A stretch of 22,505 nucleotides of DNA. Origin: a bacterium. Lineage in GTDB: Bacteria; Patescibacteriota; Microgenomatia; Levybacterales; UBA12049. Every line of letters starts with the position of its first letter. Within the stretch, counting starts at the first letter, position 1. Below the pieces are notes generated by a model. That model saw nothing but the letters and a program-made list of their open reading frames with translations. It ran no database searches and was not told where the DNA came from. The stretch spans positions 1 through 22,505 of the forward strand of contig JAKAEF010000006.1 in assembly GCA_021820025.1 (NCBI GenBank). The letters are read 5' to 3'. Shown piece by piece: positions 1 through 8,242 of the stretch. The translations under genes and the position numbers were made by a program.

Positions 1-1352
1 GGTGCTGTGCCTATATGCACTGTAACATCTAATTGTTTTTCTATTTCCTCAACTGAAACATATTTTTTAATTTCTTCATTTTCTTTTAAAAGAGTGGCCA
101 TTGGATTTTGTTTTCCCTCTGCAACTTGCGCCCATGCTTTCATGGCTAAGTCTCGTAAAACTTCATGCATGTCTTGTCTACTTGCTCCTTTTTTTACTGC
201 CTGCATTAAAATTCCTTCAGAAGCAATAAACGGTGCATACTGAGAAAGATTAAATGCAATTCTTTGTGTATTAATAACCATTCCACTAACCAATTTTTTG
301 GCAGTTTCTAAAATTTCATCAACTGCTAAGAATGCTTCTGGAGTAACAATTCTTCTGTTTGCACTGTCATCTAATGTTCGTTCTAAATAAGAATGTGTTG
401 CATTTTCTATTGCAACTTGGGGCATTGTCGCTACCATTCGCGCTAAAGAACATATTTTTTCACTATTAATCGGGTTTTTCTTAAACGGCATTGCAGAAGA
501 CCCAACTTGTTTTTCTCCAAAAGGCTCGGACCATTCGCCGATTGTTGGAGATTGTAAAATTCGCAAATCTGCTGCAAATTTAGCAACACTTGATGCAATT
601 GATGCTAAAAGTGTTAATACAAGATAATCTATCTTTCTACTGTAAACCTGAGTAGATATATCTACAGGCCTAATATCCAACATTTGCATAACTTCTGTTT
701 CCATTTGCTCTGGGTTAATTCCTTTCTCTTCTAGAAGTGTCTTGAACGATGCTTGGGTGCCAGTTGCTCCTTTAATTCCCTTTGCCATTGGCATATTCTT
801 AATAAATTCCAAAAGTGCCAAATCGGTTAATAAATCTTGTGCATAAAAAGCAAATCTATACCCTACAGTTGTTGGTTCTGCAGGTTGTAAATGGGTGTAG
901 CCTAAACAAACAGTGTTGGCATATTGTTCAATTTTTTCTGCAAACAATGTAAGTAATTCTTTTACATTTTGTTCAACTACCTCTAATGCTTCTTTATTGC
1001 GCATGCCTTCGGTATTGTCTACAACATCCATGCTAGTTAGTCCTAAGTGAATTTTTCCTCCTCCAATTTGAGCTTTTTGAGCATATTCTTTAATTGCGGC
1101 AACAACATCGTGTTTGGTATCTTTTTCTATTTTTAAAATTTCTTCTATATCTATAGAGGCAGCAAATTTTTCTAAATCTGCTAATTCTTCATTACTTACC
1201 AGGCCTGCTTTATTTTGAGCTTTTGCCAAAGAGATCCAAACTTTTCGCCAGAGTTCGTATTTGTGTTGTTCGGAAAAAATAAGGCGCATTTTTTCGGTTC
1301 CATAGCGCCAGGTAAACGGAGAAATATAGGTATTTGTATTAAAGGCTGGCAT
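1..1352 (-). CDS. purB: Adenylosuccinate lyase (3' end cut by window edge)
   Basis: This enzyme removes fumarate from SAICAR and from adenylosuccinate in purine nucleotide synthesis, and acts in the cytoplasm. Reading the minus strand from the ATG at 1352 gives about 450 residues with no stop before the window edge, so the C-terminus is missing. The fumarase/aspartase-superfamily signature SSAMPFKKNP lies near residues 284-294. HLGLTSMDVVDNTE and GYTHLQPAEPTT, both substrate-binding loops of this superfamily, are also intact. The N-terminus MPAFNTNTYISPFTWRYG fits the bacterial PurB form. It follows the hydrolase gene with 42 nt between, and that gap contains a good promoter of its own. Family assignment is firm. 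Whether other purine genes follow cannot be seen. Confidence 0.97.
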   Translation of the reverse strand, partial: MPAFNTNTYISPFTWRYGTEKMRLIFSEQHKYELWRKVWISLAKAQNKAGLVSNEELADLEKFAASIDIEEILKIEKDTKHDVVAAIKEYAQKAQIGGGKIHLGLTSMDVVDNTEGMRNKEALEVVEQNVKELLTLFAEKIEQYANTVCLGYTHLQPAEPTTVGYRFAFYAQDLLTDLALLEFIKNMPMAKGIKGATGTQASFKTLLEEKGINPEQMETEVMQMLDIRPVDISTQVYSRKIDYLVLTLLASIASSVAKFAADLRILQSPTIGEWSEPFGEKQVGSSAMPFKKNPINSEKICSLARMVATMPQVAIENATHSYLERTLDDSANRRIVTPEAFLAVDEILETAKKLVSGMVINTQRIAFNLSQYAPFIASEGILMQAVKKGASRQDMHEVLRDLAMKAWAQVAEGKQNPMATLLKENEEIKKYVSVEEIEKQLDVTVHIGTA

Positions 1353-1363
1353 AGCCTATTTCT

Positions 1364-1392
1364 AGTATAGCGTACTTTTGGTAAGAGAGCAA
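1364..1392 (-). promoter_or_regulatory. Promoter of purB
   Basis: On the minus strand, TTGCTC is followed by 17 nt and TATACT. The -10 box ends 11 nt before the purB ATG, so the expected RNA has a leader of only about 4-5 nt and no room for a ribosome binding site. The same TTGCTC -35 with a 17-nt spacer precedes the thiamine pyrophosphokinase gene. Confidence 0.7.
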
Positions 1393-1394
1393 AT

Positions 1395-2000
1395 TCAGAT
1401 AAACTTTTTACAAATTTCTAGTAACTGAGGAAATTTTGCAAATCCAGCACTTTTATTTAAATGTCCGCCGTTTTTAATTGCAAATATTTCACTCCCCAGC
1501 TTTTCTGCAAACTCTTTTGGCTGTTCTGCTGGAACATATGGATCATTATCCCCATATAAAACATATGATTTTCCAATTAATTGTTTAAGTGTTTCAAAAT
1601 CAAAATTCTTTCTGTAAAAGCTTCCGTTAACAGCATCAAATTTCCATAAATTATGTAAAACAAAAAATGGACTTACAAAAATTGCTGCTTGCAAAGGAAT
1701 TAAAAACTTTTCAACCATTTCTAAAATAAAAACAGGTGCTAAAGAATGTCCAATAAACACAATGTCGGAGCGTTTTTTTATTTTTGATTCATAAATTTCT
1801 GAAAACTTTTTTGTCCATGTATCAATATTTTGGACAGGAGATTTATATGTTTTTCCTTTTGCAACAACTGCGTCATAATCTTCTACCGGGTATTGTTCTA
1901 GAATCACTTCTTGCCCAAGCTTTTCTAACTGATTTTTAAGATATGGCAACCAGTTCTCCTGATTATTTCCATAACTTCCGTGAAATAAAACAAATAACAT
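1395..2000 (-). CDS. RBBP9/YdeN-family alpha/beta serine hydrolase
   Basis: This is a small (201-residue) alpha/beta hydrolase. The nucleophile elbow GHSLA places the catalytic serine at residue 86. The acid is in YGDNDPYVP (D151 or D153), and the histidine is H180 in NGGHLN. The N-terminal FVLFHGSYGN strand-loop matches the oxyanion region of the RBBP9/YdeN group. No signal peptide is seen, so it is probably cytoplasmic. The substrate is unknown; family members are esterases or peptidase-like enzymes of poorly defined role. It follows mreD by 17 nt but has its own -10 box 6 nt before the ATG, so it need not depend on the mre transcript. Confidence 0.88.
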   Translation of the reverse strand: MLFVLFHGSYGNNQENWLPYLKNQLEKLGQEVILEQYPVEDYDAVVAKGKTYKSPVQNIDTWTKKFSEIYESKIKKRSDIVFIGHSLAPVFILEMVEKFLIPLQAAIFVSPFFVLHNLWKFDAVNGSFYRKNFDFETLKQLIGKSYVLYGDNDPYVPAEQPKEFAEKLGSEIFAIKNGGHLNKSAGFAKFPQLLEICKKFI

Positions 2001-2006
2001 AGGAAA

Positions 2007-2015
2007 ATTATACCA
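2007..2015 (-). promoter_or_regulatory. Extended -10 promoter of the RBBP9-like hydrolase
   Basis: The minus strand reads TGGTATAAT, an extended -10 (TGn plus a consensus TATAAT). It is followed by exactly 6 nt and then ATG, so the predicted transcription start is the A of the start codon. No convincing -35 is seen, as expected for an extended -10 promoter. Confidence 0.65.
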
Positions 2016-2017
2016 AA

Positions 2018-2455
2018 TTAGCTAAATTCGGGAGTTATTGAACTGCGGATATGATTTTTGTATAAAAAACTAAGCGGTAAAAAGAAAATAATTGCCAAAA
2101 AACTGCTACACAAAACCTGCAATATAAAATTTGTACTTCCAAAAATAAGCAGATAAATTGCACTTCCTAAAAAGGACATGACTAATACAAAAGAACTACT
2201 TTGTAATTCAAATTTTTGTTCATATAAAAATACCAGCAAACAAAACCCTGCAAAAAACAATGCATGTAAACCAAATGTTGATAACCTAAGACTATCTAAA
2301 ATAAGTCCTGCTATTATTGCAACAATAAAAACCCATTCTTCTCTTGTTAAAACAACCAGTAATAAAAGCCACAATAGTACAAGGGGCAATGAAATAAGAG
2401 TTGTTTCAAAAATAATGCTTATAAAAAGTCCTAAAAAAAGAATAACAAGTTTCAT
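2018..2455 (-). CDS. mreD: Rod shape-determining protein MreD
   Basis: This 145-residue, very hydrophobic protein has about five membrane-spanning segments. Sequence similarity among MreD proteins is weak, and the call rests on size, topology and position directly after mreC. Its ATG overlaps the mreC stop in an ATGA, which implies translational coupling. In other bacteria MreD is an inner-membrane partner of MreC in the elongation complex that guides lateral wall synthesis. Neither RodA nor a class B penicillin-binding protein follows it, although these are common next genes elsewhere. A QueT- or ECF-like membrane protein cannot be excluded from sequence alone, but the operon context argues strongly for MreD. 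Confidence 0.85.
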   Translation of the reverse strand: MKLVILFLGLFISIIFETTLISLPLVLLWLLLLVVLTREEWVFIVAIIAGLILDSLRLSTFGLHALFFAGFCLLVFLYEQKFELQSSSFVLVMSFLGSAIYLLIFGSTNFILQVLCSSFLAIIFFLPLSFLYKNHIRSSITPEFS

Positions 2456-3234
2456 TGTGTTAATGCAAAAACAGTTGATAATTTGGTAATATCAACAAGC
2501 ATTTGAATACTTGCCTTTTGAAAAAGGCTGCTGGGATTTTTATCTATAGAAGTAATTTTCCCAACAATAAGTCCTGGAGGAATACCTTGACCCTCAAAAG
2601 TGGTTTCTCCAGTTGTTACAATTGTATCCCCTATTTTTAAACTATCTGACAATAAGACATTATCAAATAAAATTTGTCCATTTCCTTGCCCTTTAACTAT
2701 TCCAACAGCATCTGTTTGTGCTGTTTTTGCGGTAAAAGAAATTGCATCTGTACTGACAAGAGACACTTTGGCATAGTTTCCTTTTATTGCAGTTATCTCT
2801 CCTAAAAGGATATTTTTATAAACAATAGGCATAGCAATTTTCATGCCATTTGTTGCTGTAATAATAAATCCTTCAGGACTGCTAACGCCTGGAATAAATT
2901 GTGGCATGCCAACAATTTCTGCAGGGATTACATTTTGTGAAAGCGGATTGGTAGTTTGGAACTGATCACGTAGTGCTTTATTATCTTGAGCAATTACTTG
3001 CAATTTAGCATTTTCTGCTTGTAACTGTGCTATTTGTTGTTTTGCTTTATCTAATTCTGATAATGGTTTTACATTTTGAGAAGTATGTAAAGCTGTTTTT
3101 TGCAGAGGAGAAAACACAAACTGAATAGCACTGCTTATTCCTGAACCAACTACTGTTTTAGCAAGAAGTATTGCCAACAAACAAATAACAGCGCTTACAA
3201 CAAATACAAAGACAATACGTTGTCTTTTTTGCAT
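2452..3234 (-). CDS. mreC: Rod shape-determining protein MreC
   Basis: At 260 residues this has the MreC layout: a short cytoplasmic N-terminus, one membrane anchor at about residues 8-27, a coiled coil at about 58-92 (LDKAKQQIAQLQAENAKLQ), then a beta-rich extracytoplasmic domain. That domain contains the family-typical VGxVxGQGNG-like stretch (VGIVKGQGNGQILFDN) and GDTIVTTG. MreC links the MreB filament to periplasmic or outer-face wall enzymes. It starts 4 nt after the mreB stop and overlaps mreD by 4 nt, so the three genes form one operon. No Shine-Dalgarno precedes its ATG. Confidence 0.94.
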   Translation of the reverse strand: MQKRQRIVFVFVVSAVICLLAILLAKTVVGSGISSAIQFVFSPLQKTALHTSQNVKPLSELDKAKQQIAQLQAENAKLQVIAQDNKALRDQFQTTNPLSQNVIPAEIVGMPQFIPGVSSPEGFIITATNGMKIAMPIVYKNILLGEITAIKGNYAKVSLVSTDAISFTAKTAQTDAVGIVKGQGNGQILFDNVLLSDSLKIGDTIVTTGETTFEGQGIPPGLIVGKITSIDKNPSSLFQKASIQMLVDITKLSTVFALTQ

Positions 3235-3238
3235 AAGT

Positions 3239-4369
3239 CTAACTTAATCCCCCGGTTACTTTTACTCGGGATAACAAATTAATATCTTCCAAAACTTTTC
3301 CTGTTCCTCGAACTACTGTTGTTAATGGATCCTCTGCTAATAAAACAGGAATATGCGTTCTTTCTACTAATAACTTATCAAGTCCTGGTAATAAAGAACC
3401 TCCACCGGTTAGTAAAATACCATGCTCTAAAATGTCTGATGTTAATTCTGGTGGTGCTTCTTCTATTACTTCTGCAATTACTTCTATAATCTCTGCCAAA
3501 ACTGGCGCTAGTGCTTCTCTAACTTCTACTTCTGTAACACGCAAACTTTTGGGGAGACCTGTTTCTATATCTCTTCCTCTGATAATCGCCATTTTTTCTG
3601 CGTTTTCTATATTTTCTGAAAAATCTTTATTCTCTGATTTCTCTTTCTCTTTCTTAGCTTTTGGTTTTGCCGCTCTGCTGTCATATGCACTGCCAATTTT
3701 AATCTTTACTTCTTCTGCGGTTTTTTCTCCAAGAAGTAAACCATGACGGAGTCTTATGTAATGTAAAATTGCTTCATCCATATTATCTCCTGCAATTTTT
3801 AATGACCTATTAACCACAATTCCACCTAAAGAAATAACAGCGATTTCTGTTGTTCCACCACCAATATCAACAACCATAACCCCAGTTGGCGCAAAAACAG
3901 AAACGTCTGCTCCAATTGCAGCAGCCATTGGCTCTTCAATTAAATATGCTTCTCTTGCTCCAGCACTTAATGCTGCTTCCCAAACAGCTCTACGTTGTAC
4001 TTCTGTAATTGCAGACGGAATACCAATAACAACTTTTGGGTGAATAAATGATCTTGATAACATAGATCCTGTTTGGTGAACTTCTTGGATATAGTGAGCA
4101 ATCATTGCTGCTGCAGCATCAAAATCCGCAATAACACCACCTCTTAAAGGTCTTACTGTTTCTATACTTGTCGGTGTTTTTCCAAGCATTTTTTTGGCTT
4201 CTGACCCTATGGCAATAATTTGTTTTGTTTTTCTATGTCTTGCAACAATTGATGGTTCTCTTACCACAACGCCTTTACCTCTAACCCACACCAATGTGTT
4301 GGCAGTTCCTAAGTCTATGCCAATGTCGTGAGAAAAAATTGAAAAAAATGAATCAAAGATTTGTTTCAT
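3239..4369 (-). CDS. mreB: Actin-like cell shape protein MreB with a charged insertion
   Basis: MreB polymerises on the inner membrane and directs wall synthesis. The actin-fold signatures are present: DIGIDLGTANT (phosphate 1, residues 15-25), EEPMAAAIGA (145-154), VVDIGGGTTE (phosphate 2, 167-175) and LTGGGSLLPGLD near the C-terminus. The N-terminus MKQIFDSFFSIFS resembles the membrane-binding amphipathic helix. I chose the ATG at 4369. The frame is open 60 nt further upstream, but that extension covers a well-formed promoter (TTGGCA-N17-TATCAT) and has no MreB character. Between KIGSAY and RGRDIETGLPK, about residues 230-258, lies a Lys/Glu/Ser-rich insertion absent from ordinary MreB. The protein is 376 residues, against about 335-345 in typical members. 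Confidence 0.97.
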   Translation of the reverse strand: MKQIFDSFFSIFSHDIGIDLGTANTLVWVRGKGVVVREPSIVARHRKTKQIIAIGSEAKKMLGKTPTSIETVRPLRGGVIADFDAAAAMIAHYIQEVHQTGSMLSRSFIHPKVVIGIPSAITEVQRRAVWEAALSAGAREAYLIEEPMAAAIGADVSVFAPTGVMVVDIGGGTTEIAVISLGGIVVNRSLKIAGDNMDEAILHYIRLRHGLLLGEKTAEEVKIKIGSAYDSRAAKPKAKKEKEKSENKDFSENIENAEKMAIIRGRDIETGLPKSLRVTEVEVREALAPVLAEIIEVIAEVIEEAPPELTSDILEHGILLTGGGSLLPGLDKLLVERTHIPVLLAEDPLTTVVRGTGKVLEDINLLSRVKVTGGLS

Positions 4370-4390
4370 GGACGTAGTGAGATTAGTTGT

Positions 4391-4419
4391 ATGATAACAC
4401 GTTGAGTATAGCTTGCCAA
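4391..4419 (-). promoter_or_regulatory. Promoter of mreBCD
   Basis: On the minus strand TTGGCA is followed by 17 nt and TATCAT. The -10 ends 21 nt before the ATG at 4369, giving a predicted leader of about 14 nt without a Shine-Dalgarno. The promoter lies between the stop of the helix-turn-helix gene and mreB and so separates the two transcription units. Its presence decides the mreB start. Confidence 0.6.
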
Positions 4420-4433
4420 GTAGAGACAACCTA

Positions 4434-5882
4434 TTAAATTACTTTTGCAATTTGCCCTGATAATTGTTGTGCTTCATCGATTGATAGTTCAGTTATATGC
4501 TTTTGTAACTTAACTTCAAACGAGTTCCCTTTTTTAACAGTTACAACAAGAAGACCTGTTGGATGCAAATGAATAATTCGCATTCGATCATTGCCTGTTC
4601 CATAAAAACAAATATCTAATTCTAACCCTTGTAAATTAATAATATCTATTGATGCAGAAAGTTCTTGTAGTGTAACAACCGCTTGTTTTGTTTGTCGTAA
4701 ATCAATAACTCTCAAATTTGGTAAACCAGGAATTTGGGATGCAGGAATTGTACTAAACGCAAATAATGCACGTTGTAACACTACAATTGCAGCGTTTGCT
4801 CTTTGTTTTATCTGCTCTTGTCTTACTATTGCTTCTTGTCGTAAAACACTTATTCGTGGATTACTTGTTGCTAATCCTCTTTGTTCAAGTGCTAAGGCAA
4901 TATCTTTAATTTGCAATTGTCTTCCTGCAATTGCAGCGCGTAGCAATATTTCTTGAATAGCTGTAATTTTTGCTTCTTTTTCCGCAATAGCAGGATCTGT
5001 TGGCTTAAGTTCTGGAATACCAATTTCTTCTCTATGTCTATCAACAAACATTCTTAAATTTGATGGCGAAAATGTTGGAAAATGTTGTGCTAATACTGTA
5101 TAAATTAGTCTTATATCTCCAATATATTCGCTCACCACTTTTTTCATTTCTAAAACCGTTGCAGTAACTTGTTCAGAACCTTGTCTTTCACGTAAATTGC
5201 TTACTCCTTCACGTCTTAGTCTTCTAACCGTACTTCCAGAAAGCCCTAAAGTGTCTGCTGCTTCATCACTATTTGCTTCTGTTGCACCGGCAACAAGCGC
5301 TCTTGTTGTTGCTGCTCTTTGAGACCTTACTCCTTCTGTAAGAATTCCATATCTTGTTAATTTTTTAACCGCCGTATCATATCTTTGTAAAGAATTTCCT
5401 TCTGTTTCTTCTCGTAAATAAGGAGGCAATTGTTGATGCATTTGCTCGTAGGTTAAATGGGTATGCGTAAAAACCCACGCTTCAAATTCAGAAACAAAGC
5501 GCTCTTTACCTGTTTGGTTAAAAATCTTCGTAGTCCAGTCAACTAATAAAGAAAATCTATCAAATCTTTCCTGCAAAGCTTCTCTTGTAGTAGTTGCTGC
5601 ATCTTGAACAGTAACATTAATACCTAAACTTTCAGCAAGAATACCAAGTTGTCCTTCTCTTTGCATAAGAAGGGATGCCAAAAACAATGCTCTTTGTTCA
5701 TCTTCTAATTGCGGTAATGCACCAAACAGTAAAAGTCTTCGCCCCATTCGTAACGCTGCTGGCTCATTAGCTAGTAGACCAGGATAATTTTGCTGTAAAT
5801 ATATATTAAATGGATCCGCTGGATTTTCTGAACTGATAATTCTTGGGCCTCCTTTGCCCATAGTAGTTTCTTGTTGTGCCAT
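4434..5882 (-). CDS. Large helix-turn-helix protein of unknown function
   Basis: I do not recognise the family. The 482-residue protein is soluble and mostly helical, rich in Gln, Arg and Ala. Residues about 203-226 (NSDEAADTLGLSGSTVRRLR) read as a helix-turn-helix, with TLGLSGSTV as the turn and the start of the recognition helix. A second helical region spans about 240-400. The last 80 residues are beta-rich (LELDICFYGTG, MRIIHLHPTGLLVVTV). The protein may therefore bind DNA through the middle and a ligand or partner through the C-terminus; this is inference. Arg outnumbers Lys about two to one by hand count, unlike most neighbours. It precedes mreB on the same strand but mreB has a separate promoter. 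Translation most likely starts at the ATG at 5882, about 11 nt into its RNA. Confidence 0.85.
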   Translation of the reverse strand: MAQQETTMGKGGPRIISSENPADPFNIYLQQNYPGLLANEPAALRMGRRLLLFGALPQLEDEQRALFLASLLMQREGQLGILAESLGINVTVQDAATTTREALQERFDRFSLLVDWTTKIFNQTGKERFVSEFEAWVFTHTHLTYEQMHQQLPPYLREETEGNSLQRYDTAVKKLTRYGILTEGVRSQRAATTRALVAGATEANSDEAADTLGLSGSTVRRLRREGVSNLRERQGSEQVTATVLEMKKVVSEYIGDIRLIYTVLAQHFPTFSPSNLRMFVDRHREEIGIPELKPTDPAIAEKEAKITAIQEILLRAAIAGRQLQIKDIALALEQRGLATSNPRISVLRQEAIVRQEQIKQRANAAIVVLQRALFAFSTIPASQIPGLPNLRVIDLRQTKQAVVTLQELSASIDIINLQGLELDICFYGTGNDRMRIIHLHPTGLLVVTVKKGNSFEVKLQKHITELSIDEAQQLSGQIAKVI

Positions 5883-5899
5883 AAATAAAAGAAGATGTA

Positions 5900-5928
5900 A
5901 TTATATACTAATTTACTCTAAAAATCAA
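5900..5928 (-). promoter_or_regulatory. Promoter of the helix-turn-helix gene
   Basis: The minus strand reads TTGATT, 17 nt, TATAAT. The -10 ends 17 nt before the ATG at 5882, so the leader would be about 11 nt. This promoter is back to back with that of the Wzy-like gene (5951-5979), leaving 22 nt between the two -35 boxes. Confidence 0.65.
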
Positions 5929-5950
5929 ACTATAAGACGTATTATTGGAC

Positions 5951-5979
5951 TTGTTTTATAGCTAGATTCAGTGTATAAA
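5951..5979 (+). promoter_or_regulatory. Promoter of the Wzy/TPR gene
   Basis: TTGTTT, 17 nt, TATAAA. The -10 ends immediately before one ATG (5980) and exactly 6 nt before a second in-frame ATG (5986). A start site 7 nt after the -10 falls on the A of the second ATG, which is why that codon is preferred as the start. Confidence 0.6.
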
Positions 5980-5985
5980 ATGGAT

Positions 5986-8205
5986 ATGGTCTCTTTTTTG
6001 CAGAGAGTTATTCGATATTCATTTTACGCACTTTTTCTTCTTGTTCCTTTAGCATTCACCGGCGATACTTCAGAACTCTTTGAATTTAATAAAATGTGGC
6101 TTACGTTTGGATTAGCCGCCATTATTGCAGCAGCGTGGGTTAGTAAAATGCTGGTTGAGAGGCAAATAAAAATTACCAGGACAATTTTGGATATTCCGCT
6201 TATGCTTTTTGTTTTATCTCAATGTATTTCGACTATTTTATCTATGGATCCTCATGTTTCCTGGTGGGGATATTATTCACGGTTTAATGGTGGTTTGTTG
6301 TCTATATTAACGTATGTCTTTTTATATTATGCGTTTGTTTCTAATTTTGAGAAAAAACAAGTTTTTACTGCACTTAAAGTAAGTTTGGTATCTGCATTAA
6401 TTGTTTCTTTGTGGGGACTTCCCTCTCATTTTGGCTATGATCCGACGTGTTTTGTTTTTAGAGGAAATTTTGATGTATCCTGCTGGACATCTGCATTTCA
6501 ACCAAAAGCGCGTATATTCTCTACTCTTGGACAACCTGATTGGTTAGCAGCCTACCTCTCTATTGCTGTTCCGATTGCTATTTCCTTTGGCATAGATGCA
6601 ATCAAAAAACAAAAATGGGCTACCTCTGTCTATTACTTTGCGTTATCAGCACTTTTTTATATTGATCTCTTATATACAAGGTCAAAAAGTAGCTTTATTG
6701 CTTTAGCAATTAGCATTGTTATTTTTTTAGTTGTGTATGTTTTGTTTACCAAAGAAAAACAAACAAGAATAAAAATTACTGCAGGAATAATTATTGGACT
6801 TGCCGCTATTACTTTTTTTGCACAAACCCCTTTTCCGCAACTAGATAAATTTACTCTCCCAAATATTGTACAAATGCTTAATAAACCAAAACCTGTTGCA
6901 ACAAATTCAGGAGCACAAGCAAATCCACAAGCATCAGCTCCAAAAGCCAATGCTGTTACAGGCGAACTTGGCGGAACAGATTCCGGAAAAATTCGTTTGT
7001 ATGTTTGGCAAGGTGCTATTCAAGCATGGCTGCATAATCCTCTTTTTGGTACAGGAGTTGAAACCTTTGCATTTGCCTATTACCAATACAGACCGGCAGC
7101 TCATAATTTAACATCTGAATGGGATTATTTATATAACAAAGCACATAACGAATATTTAAATTACTTAGCAACAACAGGTGCCTTTGGACTTATAACATAT
7201 CTTTCTGTTATTTTTCTTTTTTTATTTTTAAATATAAAGTACTGGATTGCAGCATACAAAAAACATAACGAATTATCTTTTGAGCAACTATTAATTTTAG
7301 GAGTTAGCAGTGCTTATCTAACAATTATTATTTCTAATTTTTTTGGATTTTCAGTTGTTGTAATTAATGAGTACATGTTTATTATTCCAGCCTTCTATTT
7401 CTTAATCACACAGACTGGTTTTAAACAATTCGTGTTTCATACGCATCTTGCTAATAATCACGATGAATCTATGCATACAGGACAATGGATAGGCATGAGT
7501 ATTGTATGGCTTATTGCATTCTATTGGATTCTTGTCTTATTTAATTATTGGACTGCAGACAAAGCATATGCATTAGGTTTGGGGTATGACCATGCGGGAC
7601 TATATCAAGACGCATATCAACCCTTGCACGATGCAGTAAATGCAAGACCAGACGAACCAGTATTTTTAGACGAATATGCAGTAAACGATGCTATTCTTGC
7701 TCAAGCATTATTTAGCAATAAAGATACGGCAACAGCACAAAAATTAGAAAAAGAAGCAGTTACAACAAGTAATTATCTTGTAAGTAGTTTTCCTCATAAT
7801 GTTACCTTTTGGAAATCCCGAGTCCGAGTTTTATATTCGCTCTCTCAAATGAATCCTAAATACTTGTCTTTGGCACTTGATGCAATCAAAGAAGCCCAAA
7901 AACTTGCACCTACAGACGCAAAAGTAAGTTATAATGTAGGACTTTTATATGCGCAAAATAATCAGACAGATAATGCCATTGCAACACTTAGAAATACCAT
8001 TAAATTAAGGGCAGATTACAGAGATGCCTATTACGCACTTGCTCTTCTTCTCCATCAACAAGCGGTTAATTCTAGCGGGGCTATTGTGAATCAGGCAAAA
8101 GAAGACGAAGCTGTTAAAGAAATGCTTTATATTTATCAAACTCTTGCTCCAGGAGACGTGCAAGCAAAAGAAGCACTGAAAACGTGGGGGCAACTTCCGC
8201 AGTAG
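5986..8205 (+). CDS. O-antigen ligase/polymerase-like (Wzy_C) membrane protein with C-terminal TPRs
   Basis: This protein of about 739 residues has some ten membrane helices, a large extracytoplasmic loop and a TPR tail. The loop holds the Wzy_C/WaaL hallmarks: GTGVETFAFAYYQYRP followed by NKAHNEYLNYLATTG, where ligases carry a catalytic His. A low-complexity Ala/Pro/Asn-rich stretch (about residues 306-336) precedes that loop. After the last membrane segment, about residues 560-739 form helical TPR-like repeats (AKVSYNVGLLYAQNNQTDNAIATLRNTI... type). Such proteins join or polymerise lipid-linked glycans, and the TPR part probably binds partners. The frame is open to a GTG at 5971 and an ATG at 5980, but these fall on or against the -10 box. 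No glycosyltransferases adjoin it here. Confidence 0.88.
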   Translation: MVSFLQRVIRYSFYALFLLVPLAFTGDTSELFEFNKMWLTFGLAAIIAAAWVSKMLVERQIKITRTILDIPLMLFVLSQCISTILSMDPHVSWWGYYSRFNGGLLSILTYVFLYYAFVSNFEKKQVFTALKVSLVSALIVSLWGLPSHFGYDPTCFVFRGNFDVSCWTSAFQPKARIFSTLGQPDWLAAYLSIAVPIAISFGIDAIKKQKWATSVYYFALSALFYIDLLYTRSKSSFIALAISIVIFLVVYVLFTKEKQTRIKITAGIIIGLAAITFFAQTPFPQLDKFTLPNIVQMLNKPKPVATNSGAQANPQASAPKANAVTGELGGTDSGKIRLYVWQGAIQAWLHNPLFGTGVETFAFAYYQYRPAAHNLTSEWDYLYNKAHNEYLNYLATTGAFGLITYLSVIFLFLFLNIKYWIAAYKKHNELSFEQLLILGVSSAYLTIIISNFFGFSVVVINEYMFIIPAFYFLITQTGFKQFVFHTHLANNHDESMHTGQWIGMSIVWLIAFYWILVLFNYWTADKAYALGLGYDHAGLYQDAYQPLHDAVNARPDEPVFLDEYAVNDAILAQALFSNKDTATAQKLEKEAVTTSNYLVSSFPHNVTFWKSRVRVLYSLSQMNPKYLSLALDAIKEAQKLAPTDAKVSYNVGLLYAQNNQTDNAIATLRNTIKLRADYRDAYYALALLLHQQAVNSSGAIVNQAKEDEAVKEMLYIYQTLAPGDVQAKEALKTWGQLPQ

Positions 8206-8227
8206 CTATTCAATTTCTAATTACCCG

Positions 8228-8236
8228 TGATATAAT
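8228..8236 (+). promoter_or_regulatory. Extended -10 promoter of def-fmt
   Basis: TGATATAAT is a perfect extended -10. It ends exactly 6 nt before the def ATG at 8243, so the transcript should begin at or next to the start codon. The -35 region is weak. Confidence 0.7.
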
Positions 8237-8242
8237 TGCTTC

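Noticed and set aside
4370..4429. A 20-residue N-terminal extension of MreB starting at 4429
   Set aside because: The extension has no MreB character and spans a TTGGCA-N17-TATCAT promoter, while the ATG at 4369 gives the usual amphipathic N-terminus.
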